DNA of 64,000 bases from Acanthaster planci (GCF_001949145.1 NW_019091516.1:353196-417195); one strand, 5' to 3'. Shown: positions 11,301-21,804, counted from the stretch's first letter. Notes: a model not told the origin generated them from the sequence alone. Translations and numbers: made by a program.

Positions 11301-12832
11301 GGCTACAGAGTGACCTCAACAACGATGGTGAGTCAGATCGAAGTTTCTGAGCTTCACCCTGCTCCCCAAGTCTTTCACGAGGATCCTGAAATACGAAGCC
11401 TCCTGAATCCAGTACAAACTAACGTTTAAATCAAAACTCTTTCGATGTCTTAAATAGTTACTACAGGGAAGGGGGCTCAACAAAATCCAAACTTGCCATT
11501 ACTGGGTCCTTTTGATTTCAGCAAGGTCCTGACCGGGTAGGACTTAAATTGAAATTAAACCCTTTTGTAAATTCCTGACTATCAGGCTCATCTTTGTATC
11601 TGACAAGTACTGCACGTAGATTAGCGTCAGTTGGCAGGTTGATTAACAGTTTGAATTCCTCCGATGTGTGTGTGTAGAAGAAGCACAGTTCTAGCAGTCA
11701 AGGTACGGAATCTAAAACCTTTGACTTGAAACTCAAGATGCCACGTGTTGGACTTGTCCACGGTTTGCTCTTCATTTTCCTTACAGAGTTTTCAGCGTCA
11801 GTTGTCCAACGTCATGCGGGAATCATTGGCCTGAGTGCCTGCGTCCAGGCCTACCCGTACGATGTACCAGACTGGATGCCCGGTGTTCTCATGGACCTCA
11901 CCGATCACCTACATGACCCCCAGCCCATAGAGGTCAGTCACCGTCTTGATCAAGTTTTAATGTGGCCACATAGAGGTCGGGTATTGCTGGGTTCAATTAG
12001 TCTTTTCAGTTGAACTTTTCAGTTGAGTCTTGCTTCTCTGAAAGAAACTCATCACAGCTCCAAATTAAGGACAAATCCTAAGAAATAACACTGGAATACT
12101 TTTTGCTTTTTTATTCCGGGTAGGCTGCAATCACCTGCATCTTTGTTACTCTATCATGTTTTATGTATATGTATATATAGCATTGTAATTTCTTATGGAC
12201 AAATGCCCAGTCATAAACGTGCGTCTGTCTAGAAGATGTCCAAGCAAAATTCTTCCCTTAACTACCAAACGAAACAGATTTCCAACTTTCTGAACCCCGG
12301 GATAGGCCGAACACCCCAGAAATAAAACCCTTGCAACTGCTTTGGTATGATAGAAAATTTGCTCTGCAGATATTCCTATCCGACACCTCCCCCCCGGCAA
12401 TTGAGCAGGCAGTATTGTACTAACTCACTCTGGGGCACCATAGTTTTCGTATAGCTTGTAGTCAATAAACTAAACCGCCAATTAGTATTATACTTTGTAT
12501 CTGGGAAATTGTCAGGTGGATGGTGCACCACTTATAAATAAATCTCGTGGATACCTTCATTTCTTTTATCTTATTTTACAAATTTTTAATGAACAATGCA
12601 ATGCAGTGACTGCAAATGCCTGAAACAAACCATGCAGCTCACCTTTTACAGCACTTCCCACTTTACTACCTTCCATGTTTTATCCCCATTATCGCAGATG
12701 ACTGTGCGTAAGACCCTGTCCGACTTTAAGAGGACCCACCATGACAACTGGCACGAGCATAAACAGCAGTTTACAGATGATCAGCTGGTTGTACTAACTA
12801 ATCTACTCGTGTCACCATGTTACTATGCTTAG
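2207..12832 (+). CDS. PSME4: Proteasome activator complex subunit 4 (PA200/Blm10), C-terminal 745 residues, 16 exons
   Basis: PA200 is a large HEAT-repeat solenoid that caps the 20S proteasome, mainly in the nucleus, and stimulates ubiquitin-independent degradation, including of acetylated histones. Joining 16 exons with AG/GT borders gives 2238 bases (745 codons plus TAG) with every junction in phase. The product aligns colinearly with my memory of the last ~755 residues of the 1843-residue human protein, including [50 protein letters not shown] and RTHHDNW. The terminal Y-Y-A is the HbYX-like tail known to insert between 20S alpha subunits. Introns run from 174 to 1025 bases. The N-terminal ~1090 residues and the promoter lie before the window. 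One oddity is that the Asn-Phe pair reported to bind acetyl-lysine in the human protein is Gly-Val here. The identity is near certain; individual borders are by eye. Confidence 0.97.
3080..3133 (+). CDS. PSME4: PSME4 exon b
   Basis: A long pyrimidine tract and aatttacag precede this 54-base exon; the donor is CCT|gtaaga. It encodes [18 protein letters not shown], matching the family segment ending VEQRNL. Confidence 0.9.
3216..3269. repeat. 27-bp tandem duplication in PSME4 intron
   Basis: Two adjacent 27-bp units begin attctcttgaga and end gatgtt. They differ at two positions, so this is a recent local duplication within the intron after exon b. Confidence 0.85.
3618..3747 (+). CDS. PSME4: PSME4 exon c
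   Basis: Acceptor cctttacag, donor CGCAAG|gtgcgt. It encodes [15 protein letters not shown] through DDTLAVRK, corresponding to human WKFEHIGIGLLSLLL through VVRK. The 130 bases include two that complete the leucine split from exon b. Confidence 0.95.
4396..4631 (+). CDS. PSME4: PSME4 exon d
   Basis: Acceptor catcatgcag, donor CCAAA|gtaagc. It encodes [15 protein letters not shown] through [14 protein letters not shown], one of the most conserved blocks of PA200. The last codon is split AA|G with the next exon. Confidence 0.97.
5657..5726 (+). CDS. PSME4: PSME4 exon e
   Basis: This 70-base exon completes the lysine codon and encodes [20 protein letters not shown] and three more residues. Human PA200 has [20 protein letters not shown] here. 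Acceptor tttgcctgaag, donor CAGAG|gttagt. Confidence 0.95.
6172..6297 (+). CDS. PSME4: PSME4 exon f
   Basis: Acceptor ttctcttgtag, donor TTCAAG|gtaata. It encodes [19 protein letters not shown] through KRFVLFK, matching human IIFDHFSDPKFVEQLI through RRFCLFK. The length is 126 bases, phase 0 at both ends. Confidence 0.96.
6594..6746 (+). CDS. PSME4: PSME4 exon g
   Basis: Acceptor ggttgtag, donor ACCAAG|gtgggt. It encodes [18 protein letters not shown] through [11 protein letters not shown], matching human GIFRNFDDAFLPVLKPHL through IRGSKHWTFEK. The length is 153 bases, phase 0. Confidence 0.96.
6935..7050 (-). mobile_element. tRNA-derived SINE head (minus strand)
   Basis: On the minus strand a box A (TAGCTCAGTTGG, 7010-6999) and a box B (GGTTCAAATCC, 6973-6963) are spaced as in a tRNA and followed by CCCGCC. 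The acceptor arm GGGCTGG cannot pair with the expected 3' strand, so this is a tRNA-derived SINE head rather than a functional tRNA. The sequences on either side form an inverted repeat around AAAGAYATTGAC. It sits in the intron between PSME4 exons g and h. The outer borders are approximate. Confidence 0.65.
7634..7830 (+). CDS. PSME4: PSME4 exon h
   Basis: Acceptor cttattacag, donor GGCTAC|gtaggc. It encodes [19 protein letters not shown] through [18 protein letters not shown] to GSFLEA, the counterpart of human LWELLCPLLRTALSNI to GSFVDA. It ends in phase 2. Confidence 0.96.
8470..8601 (+). CDS. PSME4: PSME4 exon i
   Basis: With the acceptor ggctccattcag it encodes [19 protein letters not shown] through YKNVRNQIG, matching human RLYVLQGGLAQQEWRVPEL through YKNVRERIG. 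A second acceptor 57 bases upstream (ttactacag, exon from 8413) is also in phase and open. The 8470 start is preferred because it aligns without an insertion. Confidence 0.93.
8807..8974. repeat. 28-bp minisatellite, six exact-length units, in PSME4 intron
   Basis: Six head-to-tail 28-bp units begin GGTTGGGTGCTG and end TTCCTGTATTCAG; only the last carries a substitution (gctcc for gttcc). The array lies 44 bases upstream of exon j. Each unit ends in a pyrimidine-rich stretch plus CAG, resembling a 3' splice site. Confidence 0.97.
9019..9236 (+). CDS. PSME4: PSME4 exon j
   Basis: Acceptor cctgtcttccag, donor AAACAG|gtgccc. It encodes [14 protein letters not shown] through [17 protein letters not shown] to [11 protein letters not shown], the counterpart of human SVLTYIFMIDVSLPN through GIKLLKT. 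The middle acidic linker is divergent, as is usual there. Confidence 0.94.
9560..9627 (+). CDS. PSME4: PSME4 exon k
   Basis: This 68-base exon has acceptor ttctgttgcag and donor CCCTTG|gtgagt. It encodes [20 protein letters not shown] and three more residues, aligning with human TILKWLMASAGRSFS. It begins in phase 1, as required by exon j. Confidence 0.88.
9802..9930 (+). CDS. PSME4: PSME4 exon l
   Basis: Acceptor gacttttacag, donor CAACAG|gttaga. It encodes [20 protein letters not shown] through [12 protein letters not shown], corresponding to human KIAPVENDNSYDELKR to VPLVLQVLKQ. The length is 129 bases, phase 0. Confidence 0.94.
10509..10664 (+). CDS. PSME4: PSME4 exon m
   Basis: Acceptor aaaaacaccag, donor CTGGAG|gtgagt. 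It encodes [20 protein letters not shown] followed by VYYNLF through LLKDDRLE, matching human TYLQTMVFYNLF and LLEDEQLE. Confidence 0.96.
11177..11327 (+). CDS. PSME4: PSME4 exon n (bromodomain-like region)
   Basis: Acceptor ttccattag, donor CGATG|gtgagt. It encodes [20 protein letters not shown] through [17 protein letters not shown]. Human has [20 protein letters not shown] here. The Asn1716-Phe1717 pair reported as important for acetyl-lysine recognition aligns with Gly-Val in this sequence. Confidence 0.96.
11787..11932 (+). CDS. PSME4: PSME4 exon o
   Basis: Acceptor ttccttacag, donor ATAGAG|gtcagt. It encodes [20 protein letters not shown] then [16 protein letters not shown] and DPQPIE, matching human ELVKRHAGVLGLGACVLSS and DPQPIE. 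Confidence 0.97.
12698..12832 (+). CDS. PSME4: PSME4 last exon with HbYX-like tail and stop
   Basis: Acceptor ttatcgcag, stop TAG at 12830-12832. It encodes [29 protein letters not shown] and finally SPCYYA. The Y-Y-A end is the proteasome-gate docking motif of the PA200/Blm10 family. The last four codons also form the start of an 88-bp unit repeated downstream. Confidence 0.98.
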   Translation: MTVRKTLSDFKRTHHDNWHEHKQQFTDDQLVVLTNLLVSPCYYA

Positions 12833-13150
12833 AGGGATAAACCTGGTTATAGATAGATTATTGTACATTAACTCGGGTTAATCAATCTGTAGTGATCGAT
12901 TGGCTTGTTCTATGCCTGGAGGTTAAACCTAGTTAAAGATAGATTATGATACAGTAAGCCTAACAGTCTTCAATCCTCCAATTCCAGTTTGATTTTACAT
13001 TCACCCTATGGGGTTAGGGGTAATTAGGATTTATCAGTTCACTGTGAGTTATCAATTGTCCTGTTACTATGCCTGGAGATTAAACCTTGATAAAACTGAG
13101 ATTATGGTACTTTAATTAGGATTAATCAAACCGCAGTTAGCAATTGCCCC
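12818..13150. repeat. Three tandem ~88-bp units spanning the PSME4 stop codon
   Basis: Units start at 12818, 12906 and 13062 with TGTTACTATGC or TGTTCTATGCC, followed by rich TTAAACC, GATTAT and GGATTAATCA blocks. Unit 1 begins inside the last PSME4 codons. Unit 2 is 156 bases long because it carries a ~68-base insertion that resembles intron sequence at about 5815-5870. Unit 3 is again ~88 bases and a fourth start (tgtttctgtgc) follows. By eye, identity between units 1 and 3 is roughly 70 percent. Confidence 0.75.
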
Positions 13151-13942
13151 TGTTTCTGTGCAGAACAAGAGACAATATTCTTCTAGATATTTTAGTGAAA
13201 AGCCATCGTGGAAAGGCATTTGTTTGTTTTTCCAACGCTGTTAGTGGGTTCCTATGGTGCATCCAAATGCTTTCTGTTACATGGTACAATGTTATATTTT
13301 AGAAAACAAATTCTACAGACAAAATTATAAGGATTTTTTATGGGGTTGTTTATTTGAGACACATTCAAACGTAGCTCACCCACCAATACATTTCTATCCT
13401 GGTGAAAAAAATACAAGTGAATATGTTTTATTGGGATTTCCAGTTGATTTCAACATGAGGAAGAAGAAAAAACGTTCATTTATCCTTGTCACTGAATGAA
13501 CTTTTAAGTTTACCGATTGCAGGGTTTTATATTTAATTGATTTGACAGGGTCGGCCAATGTGTGAATTGATTCTGAACAGCATGGCTTCCATGATTGCTT
13601 GAAATGTCCCAGGAACTTTGTTTCCTGAGAATATTTTATCGGTACATGTGTTTATAGTGCAAGCACACTAAGCAGCATAGTGAACAGTTTTCTTTGTCCA
13701 GCAGTGACTTCAAATCGGGCTGAGACCATTCAGCATTCACAACATAAGCTTTACAGGAACGTGCATGAACCTTTGGGCTTTGCACACGGGCAGTGTATGG
13801 GAGGTACCCCTGGTGTTGAGGGTAGGCCAAGCTTCTTTCGTGGTCCTGCTGAATTCCTTGTTGCTAACCTGAATAATATATGCAATGCTGTCTCTGCCCC
13901 CGAAACATTTGTTTACACAACAGGCTGGGGAGACCCAACTTG

Positions 13943-14075
13943 AATAAAGGGTAAAATCATAGCTTTGGGGGATTTTTTTCCAAAGGGAAATAAAGCCTGG
14001 CCGAAGAGTAGTCTCCTTTTCAAGATTTTCCCGTAGGAAGGTACATGATGTATCCCCAGAATGCTGTGTAATAAA
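13943..14075 (+). promoter_or_regulatory. Candidate poly(A) signals downstream of PSME4
   Basis: AATAAA occurs at 13943-13948, 13989-13994 and 14070-14075, about 1.1 kb after the PSME4 stop codon. Which one is used, if any, cannot be told from sequence alone. Confidence 0.3.
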
Positions 14076-15560
14076 AAGTAAGGCCCCCACTAATGGCTGT
14101 AAGCATTGCGCTTTTGTAGGAAGCCACTGGTCTGCTAAAGTCACTTGGTACAAAACCCAATGCTATCCACCAGAGCTCTGCTTTCCGCCATTGGAGGGGG
14201 CCATCAGGAATGTTTAGTGAAACATCACGGGATTCGTCTATACAAGTGGAGTGTGGACCATGAATGGAAGCGATAGGCAGTCTGGCGTCAAATGCTTTTC
14301 TCTCCACTTGCCTTACTCGGCTGTTACCTGCAGATGTCGACCTGTTTGGTTCAGAAAACCAGGCTGTTATTAAATGGAAATTATAAATTAACATAATAAG
14401 GCCACTCCCGATTTCCCTCGAGAAACTAGGCTGTAGTTGTTCAAGTTCTCCAAATTGCTGAACCAGTTGCACTTATAAATAGAACAGAGATTAGGAATTT
14501 TATGTAGTTTAAAATGATTCACTAAAATTGACAAGTATAGTTTTACTGATCATAAACACAATTTCCATGAGCTCACAGAATGCATTTATTATGCAGGGTG
14601 GTGTAAAGTAATGGTTGCTGCCCTAGTTGAAGAATCTGTCTCAGTAATCTTGCACTGCGAGATGTTGGATTTATGAAGTGGTTTCGGGCTGATTTCAGAA
14701 CAAAAAAAAAAGTATGCTTCTCGGGGCATCTTGCAAAGTTCACTGTGATCTGTTCACAGTTTTGTTTTTTTTAGAACTTGAGTTGATTTCTTTCGATTCA
14801 GTTGCTAATATTAAGGGTTTTCCCTGGTCTTTCCTGTAAAAATTCCATTTATGGTGTTTGATGGGATAGTTATACTTTAATAGAACACATTAAAGCCACA
14901 TAGCAAGAAATGAACGAATTTGTCTCTTGACAGCCACCGACCCAAGACCTACCTCATACGCACCCCGGGCTCGTCGCCCGTTGAGACCAGCCGGTTCCAG
15001 GCTGAGTCTTGTTTCTGTACCCAACTTTATTCAGTTTGACCACGCCCGATTAGGAGCAGTGACAATTACAGCTTTCAATCATGCTTGGAATACTGACATC
15101 CAGTAGAACCGAATAGCCCCCTCCCTGTAGGAACTATTTAAGACTCCTATTAAGAGCATGAATTTATTTTATTCACAACTACCCCTGCACTCTTTACGAA
15201 GTGGACAGTGTTATGTTGAAAAGAGAAGGGCCTGTAATAGGCCTTACAGCTGGTGGTTTGGATATTTCCTGTGTGTAATAAACCACTGTTGAGATTACAA
15301 CAGAAATTTAGTAGTCTAGCGTACATGGAAGGGCTTATTTGTTTGAATTTCTGGGTATATATGTAGGTTGAATGGTGCAATCATTGATTCTATCTGCCAA
15401 GTTACCCGTTCATCTGCTTTACATAGTTAAGAGGAAATTCTAAGTAGGCCTGTTGAACAGAGTGGAGGAGTGGGACGGGCATCTCTAATCCGTTGCATTC
15501 TGTTCCAGAGATTCGGGGGCAAAATTGGAACGATGGGGGAATTATAAAATGCAAAATCTT

Positions 15561-15767
15561 CAGTGGCGCAACTACGGGTGGCGCGTGCCCCCCCCCCCAG
15601 CAAAGACCGTGCCCCCAGCCCCCCCCTTCCCTTTGAAAACTGTGAATAGTCTCCGTTGAGTTTACATGTATTTAGCTGCGCAGCTGCAGCCTATTTTCTT
15701 GTGGTGGCCCTTAAAAAGTGTGTGCACCCCGGGTGTCCCCGGACTTTTATCCCAAGTTACGCCACTG
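15561..15767. mobile_element. hAT-type MITE, 207 bp
   Basis: It starts CAGTGGCGCAACT and ends AGTTACGCCACTG, near-perfect terminal inverted repeats. The 8-base flanks aaaatctt and aaaatcgg match at 6 of 8 positions. The interior holds two long poly(C) tracts. A related, damaged copy occurs near 43270. Confidence 0.8.
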
Positions 15768-16395
15768 AAAATCGGGACGGTGAAAGTAGTCCATGAAATC
15801 GAAAATATCCCCTACTATACTCTCACTAGTGACTTCATTGGTGGATTTGTAAGGTAACCTACAACGGGGAACAAAACACTGTCTACACGCCTGGCAGCGG
15901 ATCTTAAGTTTCTGGCGATGTTCAACACTGTTGGTGTCAGTTTATTATTTATCTTTTTAATTCTGAAAAAAATGACGAATTTTAAAAATAAATTACCAGA
16001 GGTGCACATTGAACAAATGGACAAACAATGACAAAGATAATTTGCTCTTGCTCGTTGCATCCATACTGCGTTTATATTTTCCAGAACAGGCAAATGGTTC
16101 AAGGGAGCAAACCATGTACCTGCGTCAATATACAGAGTAGTGTCCAACAGTTCAGCCCAGGGCAATATGATGATTACTTAGTCCACTGTAGTTTAGGGGG
16201 AATTCCAGATTCCTACCCCATTAACACTGTTACGGAAACATGCATGCCCCAAGTAATCAACCGTGGCCTTTTTTACTAGGCCTGATCTGATGTACTGGAC
16301 CGCTGTATATATTGACTACTTTTCCTATATGGGCGGCGAAAGTCCACAGAAATGTCACCTTTGGTTTGTGTCACCCATTTACCAGTCACTGGTTC

Positions 16396-16637
16396 CAGCG
16401 GCGTACACAGCTTCGTGCACAATCAACATGATGTTAGGGGGAGAAATCAAAAGCCTTACGGTCCGGACATCCTTGCTTTTATTCGCTGGTGTTGCTTCTT
16501 AGGGTTTTAGTGCTAATATTTGACAAATATTTTGATTTCTTTCTTTCCTACCAATGAAGTATATATGCTTTGTAAAAGATGATAATAATAGTAAAAATTT
16601 AAAAAGTTGCCCCCCCCCCACGCTGGATACGCAACTG
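16396..16637. mobile_element. hAT-type MITE, 242 bp
   Basis: The left end CAGCGGCGTACACAGC and the right end, read inward, CAGTTGCGTATCCAGC are inverted repeats. The flanking 8-mers actggttc and actggctc match at 7 of 8 positions. A poly(C) tract lies just inside the right end. Confidence 0.72.
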
Positions 16638-17107
16638 ACTGGCTCGCGGGAAAAAACGCGACTGTCACAGAGAAAGAGCAGACGCTAGTGGGAACATTGA
16701 AGGTAATTTTGCACGATGATTGAGATTACGTGTCAAAAAGTTCTGTTACGGGGGTGAGAGATATATAGCAAGACACTCGGTGCACGAGCACTGATAACAG
16801 AGGAGTGACATTTCAAACACAAGATTTCTGACGACCTGGTGACCTCACTTTCCAATAGTTCATATTTTATTATAGTCTGGTTTATGAGACAAAATTTGAC
16901 AGTTCTGTGCACAGTAATGATTGTCTGGTCATTACTGGAGTTATTATAATTTAATTGATTGATTCATATACACCTATTCAAATTATCAACGTCAATTTGA
17001 TATCAGTTCATGCAATTTGTACAGAAGAAACTGTCGCCAAAGCTTCTCGCTTTTGGTTTTTTGAAGCCTGCATAGATAAAGGAAAGATTTCTTATGACAG
17101 CAAGCAC

Positions 17108-17407
17108 CATGGGCGTAAATCCCGGGGACGGGTTACAGTCCCCCTCCACTTTTTGAGGTTCGGGGATGGGCTACTGAATCACCCCCACACCTTTTTTGTG
17201 GCGAGCAAAAAAATTAAAGTGGATTGTGAATAGCTTTTCAGACTTCCAAAAAGGGAAAACAGTTTTTAAAAAAACTATAAAATAATATGCCCATCTGAAT
17301 ACATATTACAGATGTACATCAATATCATGAACATCGACCTCTATATAGAGTCATATGGTGTCAGCCCCACCCCACCCGCCACTTTCCAACACGGATTTAC
17401 GCCACTG
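17108..17407. mobile_element. hAT-type MITE, 300 bp, perfect 8-bp target duplication
   Basis: The left end CATGGGCGTAAATCC and the right end, read inward, CAGTGGCGTAAATCC are terminal inverted repeats. The element is flanked by perfect GCAAGCAC copies at 17100-17107 and 17408-17415, the 8-base duplication typical of hAT insertion. It has no coding capacity. Confidence 0.88.
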
Positions 17408-20400
17408 GCAAGCACAACTACTACATCATTCGTTTTTTACTGCGAGACGCCTAAGAAACCTTAGATAAGGTGTGAGTGCGGGTAGCAATAGCAGTCCAAT
17501 GTTGCTTGCTAAGTCACCATTTTGCACACTGTGATCTGACACTGTAACCAATGTGGATGTAATCAATGCATATAGGTTTTTATTGTTGATGATGATGATG
17601 TTGTTATTTACTTAAATAAAACCCACTTTTTCATGTGCACATCTTGTGTCGACACCATTTCTAATGGTCTGTCAAAATACATACAGTATTTTGGAAGAGT
17701 CTTCGCGTACCCTATTCAAAACTATTAACATTATATTACAGTTGCAATTGGACACGACGGCGAAATTTTGCTTCGAATATAAAAATGAGAAGTTCTTATG
17801 CTACGTTCAGTTTTGCATGTAGTCACTAGCTGCTCCTTAGGTACAAAATTCACCTTTCTTGCACAGTCTAGGCCTAATAGTCAAAATTGGCAATAAAGCA
17901 ACGGCTTTAAATTATGTATCCCTACATCTTGCCAGATTTTGCTAAATTCAAATTACTTAAGTAAGTCGGACATAGACCCCAAATGGAAGATTGTATACTG
18001 TTTTACAGAGGTTCATACTTATTAAATTCTTACAGTTTATTTTCCATTATGCATCAATAAAACGGTATTGCACTTACAATTCAACCAATAACTGTTCGAT
18101 GATGGAGAAAAACAAGTATGTACATACATGTACATTAGAAATAAATCTATATACAAGGGACAGTTCACCCCTACAATACATAAATAGCATCAAGAAGAAA
18201 TGTCAGTGAAATATATCACATGTCACACTAAATCAACAGAATACTGGACACAAATTTGATTTTGAATTTTACAATTAACTAGCATTCCCACTGCAAACAT
18301 GTTAAGTTGCAAATGGCATTTATATTCTTTATTTCCCCGTCTTTAGTCGATCTGTGAATATATTTATATAACAGCTGTTGCCTACTTGTTGGAATGATCT
18401 TGAATGTTAGTTACATCTGAAATTACCGAACAGACACAATTTTGCCCAATATACAAACACTTGTTTAAATTTAAAAAAAAAGCTTGCAAAAGCTTGGCCT
18501 TAAAAAAATTAACAGTCTTTACATCACTGACCTCACCGTCAAGAAAAAATGTTTTGCAATTTAACACAGTAAGGGATATTTGTTTCGGTTTTTATTTCAA
18601 TAAATCACAATTTTCAATCGAATGACGGGTGTAATTTCGAGTCCAAGCCCGGTTCAAAGCTCAGTTTCAATGATTCTCCAGGTATTTCCGAGGTTATTAC
18701 ACACACTGTATGCACGAATGCACTGATGTTCCCAGGAAAGCATCCGTCGCATCAAGTGCATTTTCACTTGGGTTCAGCACAGCCCAGCGGGCAAGCTAAC
18801 AGCGGACACCATGCATCACTGGCCAAAGAGAGACCATTGACCGTACACTACGGACCCCGAATATGGGCAATCACACTCACCGCCCTTGCTCCTTGGGGAT
18901 TTTTTCCCCAACCATCAAGGGGGCCATTTCATCGAGGCAGCTCTGTTTTATTGACCACATAGGTTGTTTACCCAGCATTCGAGCGAAAACAATCGAAATT
19001 TGATTGAGTTTAGACGGCCGGTGTAGTAAATTCAATATTTCGGCTGACCAAGATTGCTCAGATGCCTGCAAGAAAGATGATATTCCTACACAGCTCTCTA
19101 CTAAGGGAAGCAAACTCCTGATTTAACAAGGAATTTTAAAGCTCAAAGGATGTACACCATCAGTCACTTTCTGATTCTGCTCAGGGCGTTGTGATAATTT
19201 CCGTGTGTGTTGACAAAGATAGCGCGGAGACATGATGTAAACGGTGTCCCTTTGATGCTGGATTATAAAGTATTCGAAGTTTGCATAATATTTCATCAAT
19301 CAACTGTTGATTATAATTTTTAACAAATCAATACTCTGACAGAAGTTAATGGCTAAACTGTTTCACAGTGCTGGACTGAATAATGGCCTCCATAAAATAT
19401 GCATGCACAAATCACAAACGAATCATAATAAAGATGCCATCGTGAGCGAAAACTCTGCGTTCACACAGTATGCAAAACATAGCTGCGACAATAGCTGCGG
19501 CTCTCTGGCCAAATCTATGAGTCACCGACGTGTCATAGCAACAGTGACTGGAGAATGAGTTCACATGAATCGATTTCCACTGTAAATGACACGTCGACGA
19601 GGCGTGGATCGACTCTGAAGCAAGCCGTAAAGGGGTACTTAGCGCGGCGGATTGCGCCTTGAATACGCAGGACAGCTGTGTCTATAAGTGGAACAAAATA
19701 TACTCGAGTCGGTAAAGCAGCGTAGTGTACGTGAGATTCATGCATAATACCAAGAGTCCATTTCCGTGACAGGACCGTGTAATTTGACCTGACCTAGCTA
19801 CGCTGTTTTCTCAGAAATAAAACATTAAATAAGTTTCGATTCATGTTGTGTCTTGATGGAAAATCCTACTTTTAACAGGCCTAATAAATTTAAGCTAGCC
19901 TTAAAGTAAATCAAGTCCTGAATTTATTGCTCTTTTCACCGGTGTAGGCCCTATATAATTATTATGCAATTAAGGCTAATGCAAAGTAAACTCTCCAGAA
20001 TGGACTTCATTTTTATTTTCGTTAAAGGGCAAGTAATCCTTTCAGACAACAGTCCAAAATTCAATTTTGACGGGTATGGGCATGTGCTGAGGAAGTCACA
20101 GCATTCTAACTCTTGGTATTTTTACGTCAGGCATATCTGTTGCTCATACGACAAAGCGAAAAGCCAGGCACCTTTCTCACTATTTCGGTTGTACATGTAC
20201 AGTAAAATGTATAGGCCTATAATTCAACACAAACCCCTTGCACCAAGGAATACGCAATTTATGCTTGATTTCCATGTCGACGTGGTAACCCACGTCATTC
20301 ATTTTTGTAAATGAGTCGGGTTTAGGCTCCGAACACTACTCTTCTTGTCTCCTCGATGGTGGATTCTCGTGAGAATTGAATTCGACGCTAACCCCTAATG

Positions 20401-21425
20401 CCCCCTCCCAGATCACTTTGCTGACTAGACAATTTAGACTACCGTTGAAAAAGTGTTCGAAACTGGATCCGGGTTTTTGATTTACAGAAAGGATTTGACA
20501 TTACTACATGTCTGGTCGGAGTGTCGGCTGCCCTGCGTATAAATTGCAGGCTGCCAAGGAGACAACTGCATCAAAATCAACACATGGCTTCTTCATTAGT
20601 CTCATTGATAGTCCACGTACGATGGTTCCTACCTCATGATACATGCATACGACGTTATCAGTTCGCTACAGTGTAATGTTAAGGCTCCGGCGAATCACCA
20701 TGTAATATTAATGGGACGCCATATACGGACGTGCTTGATCGTAGTTCATGGTACGGTCGTTTTGTCGCACGTGCGCCGTGCGACTGACTCCACTCATAAA
20801 TAAGAGATGCTCCGAAAATTTTAACATCGTTTCACTTTGAACACTTACCGGTACGATGCAACAGAAATCATTCCGAAGTATTAAAATAGTTCATGCAAAA
20901 TACAAGTCGTGTGTCTTTAGTTAAAACAGTCACAGACTAATGCTTAAATCAACAACACGTTGAAATGACAGTTTATATCAAAATGAAACGCTGTCCAAGA
21001 AACTCTAGTATTTTGAGAGGGGAAAATCTGAGTACTGAATTCATGGCTGCTGAAGTTTTGCACGACACACAATTTCCAGTTCCATTTCTGATATGTTATA
21101 TGATAAGGCGTCGGCTTTGACATTAGAATGATGAAAACACGGAGAATACATTTAAGCTTTGCGTTTGTTTTGCTCTATGAAGTGGAATGATCAATGAGCA
21201 CAATTACAATTAAAGAAAAACACACAAACGAAATGTTGACACTGGAAACTAACCAACCTCTCAAGCACGATTGTGGATTACATTAATTACCCTATAATAC
21301 GAACTACCAAAAGCAAACGTTAGTGTAAGAATGTATACATCTACAATGTCAGACAGACAGGCCTAATTGTACAAGTATATGCTGCCAAGAAGAGCCATGT
21401 GTGTCTCTCTAGGTGCTTATTAAGT

Positions 21426-21435
21426 TTTATTTATT
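21426..21435 (-). promoter_or_regulatory. Candidate poly(A) signal of the unknown membrane-protein gene
   Basis: On the minus strand two overlapping AATAAA hexamers lie about 370 bases downstream of the stop codon at 21805. This is a reasonable 3' end, but it is not tested. Confidence 0.4.
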
Positions 21436-21804
21436 TGATAACCACTCTTTCATCCGCAATTATGCAGACATGATTTGTATCCGTCCCAGACAACTCGTTT
21501 TTCTCCGTATCCTCATTCCAAGTCAATTTTTCTTCAGGCTGAAACGGAGGGCACGGCAATCTGGTTTGATGAAGGCTAAATCACATGGCGGGTCAAAATC
21601 AAAGGGATTCGTTCGATATAGTTTCTGCTCTTGAAACCGCAAAAGGCTTGCTCACATCAAAGCCAATAGGGCACAAAGCTGTCGTTTCCAGCGAGACTGA
21701 TTGACGAGAGCTTTGAGTAACAGTTCAATAGTTTTTCCAGTCTTAAGTGAATTGGCTTAATGCACAGCTTTATCATCCTACCAAGAACGAAACCGCATCC
21801 ACTA

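Larger units (their letters stand above)
12833..21804. other. Intergenic region between PSME4 and the unknown membrane-protein gene
   Basis: The two genes converge on this 9-kb interval. It holds the 88-bp repeats, candidate poly(A) signals for both genes and three hAT-type MITEs at 15.5-17.4 kb. Open frames on the minus strand at 13737-14472 (138 and 150 codons) have no recognisable domains. Nothing else could be supported in 14480-15560 or 17420-21420. Confidence 0.6.

Noticed and set aside
13737-14472. Overlapping minus-strand open frames of 138 and 150 codons
   Set aside because: No domain, no splice partners and no recognisable transposon protein. They lie in the probable 3' flank of PSME4.
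14930-15035. Exon-like GC-rich stretch after a good acceptor (tgtctcttgacag)
   Set aside because: The frame ends after about 34 codons and matches no protein I know; there is no donor partner upstream that I can defend.
18877-19113. Minus-strand open frame ending at a consensus donor (gcg|gtgagt)
   Set aside because: The donor is good, but the encoded residues look random and no downstream exon is visible.
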